Positions 59,935-64,000 of a stretch of DNA of 64,000 nt are shown piece by piece. Under the pieces are notes generated by a model that was given only the letters and a program-made list of their open reading frames with translations, was not told where the DNA came from and searched no databases. Each line of letters begins with the position of its first letter. Position 1 is the first letter of the stretch. The position numbers and the translations under genes were made by a program. This DNA is from Aralia elata (taxonomy: Eukaryota > Streptophyta > Magnoliopsida > Apiales > Araliaceae): positions 1 through 64,000 of the forward strand of contig JAVJAP010000352.1 in assembly GCA_034770075.1 (NCBI GenBank), given 5' to 3'.

Positions 59935-60030
59935 AATTCAGCTTGCCGGATTACCCAATCTAACTTGCTGGATTCATGAATTCAGCTTGCTGAATTACCC
60001 AATTCAACTTGCTGGATTCCCAAATTCAGC
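59935..60030. repeat. Hairpin repeats upstream of gag, unit AATTCAGCTTGCTGAATT
   Basis: Five units lie between the leader ORF and gag. The unit at 59979-59996 is perfect (AATTCAGC, TT, GCTGAATT). The others alternate AACTTGCTGGATT and AGCTTGCCG(G/A)ATT. The arms resemble those of the LTR minisatellite at 55499-55795. Confidence 0.7.
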
Positions 60031-60248
60031 TTGCCGAATTATAAGTTTATCAATTTAAACAACATACTATCTTAATCAAACATATAACCATACCATTTCA
60101 TTCATATTCATAATCTTTTAAACAGTACCAAGTACTTTTCATTACACAACATGTTGCAATAAGCATTTACTATCCCTTAATGACAACAAAAGTCGGGATT
60201 AGTATATTTCACACACATCATATCATATATAATCCTAAAGCACTTATC

Positions 60249-60668
60249 CTATTTATTCCCTACACCATTCTTAGATCTTGGGCAAACCTTTGCCTGGTGA
60301 CCTACTATTCCACATACAAAATATACGCATTGCTTCGGTTTGGGACAATGAGAAGAGACATGTCCTTCACGTCCACAATTATAACACTCATTCTGTCCTT
60401 TCATGCATACACCTTCATGTTTCTTGTTGCAATTTTCACACCTTAATACTTTCTTAAAGTTTCCTTGGTCAGAATTTCTGATGTCACAGTCATTCATCTT
60501 TCTTTTTCCTTTCTTGCCTGGAGTTGCAGACGATTTGCTACATTTAGCTCCCATTACATCAATTTGGCTTTTCAGCTTATCTTGTTCTTCCATTATTTCC
60601 ATTAACGCTTTTCGCATTTGACTATTTAACATCCTTTCCATTTCTAATAACTTTTTTAGACATAACAC
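60249..60668 (-). CDS. Capsid-less zinc-knuckle protein in the gypsy leader (second half of a frameshifted ORF)
   Basis: 139 codons: a charged helical N-terminal part (residues ~1-40, KKLLEMERMLN, ALMEIMEEQDKLKSQ, coiled-coil-like), a basic linker, then three knuckles. These are CENCNKKHEGVC, CYNCGREGHVSSHC, and a third whose first Cys is Tyr (YFVCGIVGHQAKVC). The spacing and the KGQ/KGK bridge mirror the knuckles of the Gag encoded 400 bases downstream, but no capsid domain is present. It lies between primer site and gag, where plant gypsy elements normally have only untranslated leader. The second tandem unit has the same ORF. No function is established. Confidence 0.6.
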   Translation of the reverse strand: MLCLKKLLEMERMLNSQMRKALMEIMEEQDKLKSQIDVMGAKCSKSSATPGKKGKRKMNDCDIRNSDQGNFKKVLRCENCNKKHEGVCMKGQNECYNCGREGHVSSHCPKPKQCVYFVCGIVGHQAKVCPRSKNGVGNK

Positions 60669-60906
60669 ACCTTAGATTCTGCACTTCTGTTGATGCTTGG
60701 TTAGCTATAACTTTAGTGTCTGAATCACTATCCGTCAGCACCACCGTTACTGGTTCTGGTACAATGTTTTCCAAAATGATTACGTAATCTAGGTTGCTTT
60801 CAAAGTGAGCCTCCATTTCAGCTATTGGCTTAGATATTGGCTCAGGCGGAGTGATTTGCTCCTTATTCACGACATGAGAGTCTCCTAATCCTTTCTTACC
60901 TAACAT
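60622..60906 (-). pseudogene. First half of the leader ORF
   Basis: 94 codons from MLGKKGLGDSHVVNKEQ, acidic (PEPVTVVLTDSDSDT), with STEVQNLR at about residue 75. It then slips out of frame near 60660-60672. There this copy is about 5 bases shorter than the equivalent stretch of unit 2 (52908-52925), which would otherwise lead into the KKLLEMERM helix. The two halves were probably one ORF of roughly 230 codons. Confidence 0.55.
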
Positions 60907-61100
60907 CTATACACAAATTGTTTTGATTAGCACGTAATGTATACACATAACAAACAATAGTTTATATAAGTTACTTTTTTTTATTTCATTTTACGATGAA
61001 TTTCCTTAATTCATCTCCTTTAAACTCTAATTGAGTTATTCGTTTTTCAACGCTTCTTTCTAGCCTAAGGTAATCCCCCACCTAAGGTTTCTAACCTATT

Positions 61101-61113
61101 GCTCTGATACCAT
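61101..61113 (-). promoter_or_regulatory. Primer-binding site, gypsy tandem unit 1
   Basis: The minus strand reads ATGGTATCAGAGC directly after the LTR end GGGGGCGCCACAACA. Confidence 0.8.
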
Positions 61114-62389
61114 TGTTGTGGCGCCCCCAAATCCGGGTACTTGAAACCCATATTTGGTGCATCACGATACCATTTCTTTGAGCTGTTTAATATATTACAA
61201 ACTTAATATTTATATCAGAGTTGTCTATTCCCCAGGTATGACAAGCTTTAATTACATTCTTTACATGTCACATAATATATATGATCACAATACAAAAGAC
61301 TAATCATTACAGATAACACCTTAAAACCTAATCCTTGAGCTTTCCTTTGCCCTTGTCTTTGTCAGAGTCTTTTGGTCGATCACACTTAGCTGAAAACATT
61401 TAAGTCAAAGCAAGAATGAAAATTCAATTGCTCAACAAGTAATAATAATCAATAAACATTAACTGAAATAAGTAAATGTTTTCTTTAAAGACTATTTCTA
61501 TCACGAATCAATAGTGGTGAAGTCATTTGAAACCATTCTTAACAACATATCAAATCATTTTAAGATTTCTGAAACAACGGAGTGACTTTTGAATACTGAG
61601 TGATCAAAAGACCATGAACTATCATTTTTCATTTTTGAAAAGGTTTAAACAAAAATTCATCTGTATACCGTCTGGTCTTACGGACACGGAGGATGATCAG
61701 TCCCGTTGTGCCCTGTATTGATCAACATTATATAATACATCACTGCTATTGGCGCATAAAAATTAAATCACCGCTATTAGTGCATAAAATTTCCCATTTA
61801 GGATTGTTCATACTCAGTCTGGAGTCCTAACTAAAACAATTTAGCTGGACGACTTTATCATAACCAATAATATTCGACAAATACTTTTCAAACTGTGTCT
61901 AGCTGAGACAAATAGCTTAGACAATCTTTAAACTAGGTATACATACAGAAATTTAATAGTATGTATCAGAACTTGTCAAAGAATTTCGAATTCAAGGGTA
62001 ATTGATAATGTACAATAGTTCATACGAGTAGGGACACTTGCGTAACCAAACTTAGAATACAAATTTTTAATATGAGTCATAGCAATTTAGTAATAAGATA
62101 CTTTTAACAATGAACGAATCGAAGGAATTTCGAATTTATAATAATTATACTAATTTGTACAAGTGAGGACACTTGCCAAAGAACAGAACAATTTTGATTC
62201 TAAATGCATCACATGAGACAATATCGAGATATTTGAAATCAATAGATAGCTTGAATAAAGTTTAAGAATACTTGCATAACATATGGATCCATTGCATAAA
62301 GTAAATGCAAGGGTTACGATAATTGCATGTACGAATAACAAAGATCGTTATGGATATGAATAATTAACAATAATTATTCACGAGCATGC
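61114..62389 (-). mobile_element. 5' LTR of gypsy unit 1, 3' part only (interrupted by a copia LTR)
   Basis: This aligns base for base with 53377-54650 of the complete LTR, with scattered substitutions and short indels. It stops at GAGCATGC where a copia LTR begins. The rest of the LTR should lie beyond the window. Confidence 0.8.
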
Positions 62390-64000
62390 TGTTAGGTTTG
62401 TATAACGCGAACATACAATCAAATTACATCAATAAAGCGGAAGCGCGATAAAATCAGATTTTAAAATTTTATACAAACCATCACCATGATCTTTCTTTAT
62501 GCACAATTATTAATTAAACGAAAGAGATGGAGAATAAGAATTATACCCTTGTAGAATTCTAGCTTCCTCAGGTACAAGTTCACCTCCAATTCCTTCGCGT
62601 TCTCCTTGAATTCCACCGATTAAATTCCTTCCTTTGATCAACGTTAGCCACCCAAGTGTTTGGCCTCTAGAGGTGATCCACCAAGGAATAATACTTGTTC
62701 AAGAAGATGGGTGTTGGTAAAACCCTAGTTTCTATCTCTATAGAAATTGCAAGTACTCTCTCTCTCCAATTCTCATGGAAGAGTATGTAAATTGTCTAAC
62801 CCCAAATCATAATAAGACTCCTCTTATTTATAGATATAGAGAACCCTCCTAAACTATTTAGGATTAAGGTTTTTATTTTAATTAAACTCCTTTAATTAAT
62901 TGAACTCCTAATCCAATTAGGAATTCATGAGAGAGTACTTCTATTAATTAATTCTCAATCCCTATTAGGAATTAAATAATAGTAATTGTAATAATAATAA
63001 TAAGACTCTTCTTTATATTTAATATTTCCAAAATATTAAATAATAAATATTAAGCTATTTAATTTAATCTATCTCCATAGACTAAATTAAATACACTTAA
63101 CTTATTATTATAATTATGCCATTAACTTCTTAAATAAATATTTTTCTTTTGCGGTGTGACCCTTTAGGTTCTCCATATTAAACCGATTGTGAATAAATCA
63201 ATTAGAACAATTCTTATCTTATTTAAATAAATAAATTAAACTATTTAATTCATTTAAATAAATAATATTTATTCTACAATAAGGGTAAGCCCCCTTAGCG
63301 ATCAACGACTTTCCAGATAATATAGATTTCAACATTAATCATAAAAGAACCTTTCAGTGCATAGTTACCGTACAATTCAATCCTTCTACCATACAATGTC
63401 CCAATTAAATATAAGACATGGAATTACTGTCAAGTCTTATTTTATTTAATTATATGTATTTCGATTCTAAAATGCACAACTCTGATTAATGCAAATTAGA
63501 AACTCTTTTCTAATTTCATTCTGCTTTGGCCAAAGACTTCTAAGTCGTCATTTATCGAATCACATAGGACATTCTCTCCTTTTACTAGAAGTGGTAGATT
63601 CTTTGTTGATCATTCACCTATTTCCATGTACAACTTATTATACCCAATCATACCCTTTGATATACCCTAAAGGTCTTAAGGGACATGTCAAAGTATAACT
63701 CATCATACACAAGATACTATGATGATCTCAAGTCCAAGGATCACTTGTACTACTATCACTAGAGGAATTCCTATTGACAGACGAGTAAAACTCCATTAGG
63801 TATTCCTTAGCGAGCCACGTTCAGTGAACTTATTCTCTAATAAGCACCTACATACTTGCTTTAGTGTCTCCACACAAATGATTATGAGATCAATCATTCT
63901 CTTCATAAGAGCAAGCAACGTATGTACTAATCTATCCGGATTCACTAATCCCCTTTTTAGTAATCCAACGATTAGGAACGATTTTAGTTTATGAGCTATC
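62390..64000 (-). mobile_element. Copia LTR (minus), runs off the window end
   Basis: A clean family copy starting TGTTAGGTTTGTATAACGCG, with the reversed TATA at about 62825-62833. By comparison with 50692-52450, about 150 bases remain to its sense start beyond base 64000. The left flank is CATGC within the gypsy LTR. Confidence 0.8.

Noticed and set aside
63489..63698. Recurrent ~70-codon frames inside copia LTR copies (also 43084-43293, 7328-7510)
   Set aside because: They recur because the LTR recurs. They change length and frame between copies and lack any motif, so they are not a conserved protein.

Overview
The window is repeat-dense plant DNA, most likely eudicot heterochromatin. Nearly every base can be assigned to a plant LTR retrotransposon or to something inserted in one: Ty1/copia LTRs with TGGTATCAGAGC-type primer sites, Ty3/gypsy Tekay/Del-like and chromovirus-like polyprotein remnants, and a SIRE-like copia region. 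I see no host gene, rRNA or bacterial feature, and only one weak tRNA-like segment. Family and lineage names come from motif recognition by eye, not from searches.

Layout. 1-5.6 kb: two Tekay-like gypsy LTR pieces in opposite orientation. 5.6-11.3 kb: the 3' half of a decayed gypsy pol (minus strand), split by a copia solo LTR (5884-7893) and by a 2.0 kb retroposed sequence with a 9-bp target duplication (8048-10063). 11.3-16.2 kb: a jumble of partial copia and gypsy LTRs. 16.2-25.3 kb: copia element A (plus), whose 3' LTR carries a reversed solo LTR. 25.3-31.7 kb: a chromovirus-like gypsy remnant (minus) broken by a gypsy LTR and by a second LTR-like segment. 31.7-41.9 kb: a copia LTR (minus) head-to-head with copia element B (plus). 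41.9-52.5 kb: two minus-strand copia LTRs framing a SIRE-like region with a 502-codon open frame. 52.5-62.4 kb: a tandem gypsy element (minus) with ~5 kb LTRs, an intact gag and no pol. 62.4-64 kb: another copia LTR running off the end.

One copia LTR family, which reads TGAAAGTAGT...CCTAACA in the sense direction, occurs in 12 whole or partial copies in both orientations and accounts for about 20 kb. It has shaped the window by nesting, solo-LTR formation and probably inter-copy recombination.

The most noteworthy system is at 52.5-62.4 kb. It is a gag-only (TR-GAG-like) gypsy element in an LTR-internal-LTR-internal array. Between the primer site and gag it encodes a second, capsid-less zinc-knuckle protein with a charged helical N-terminal part. 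Short hairpin repeats occur both just upstream of gag and inside the LTR. Also worth attention are the long SIRE-like open frame, a 9-bp motif (TCGTAGAGT) recurring seven times around it, and insertion-biased indel noise in several stretches that may be an assembly-quality artefact.
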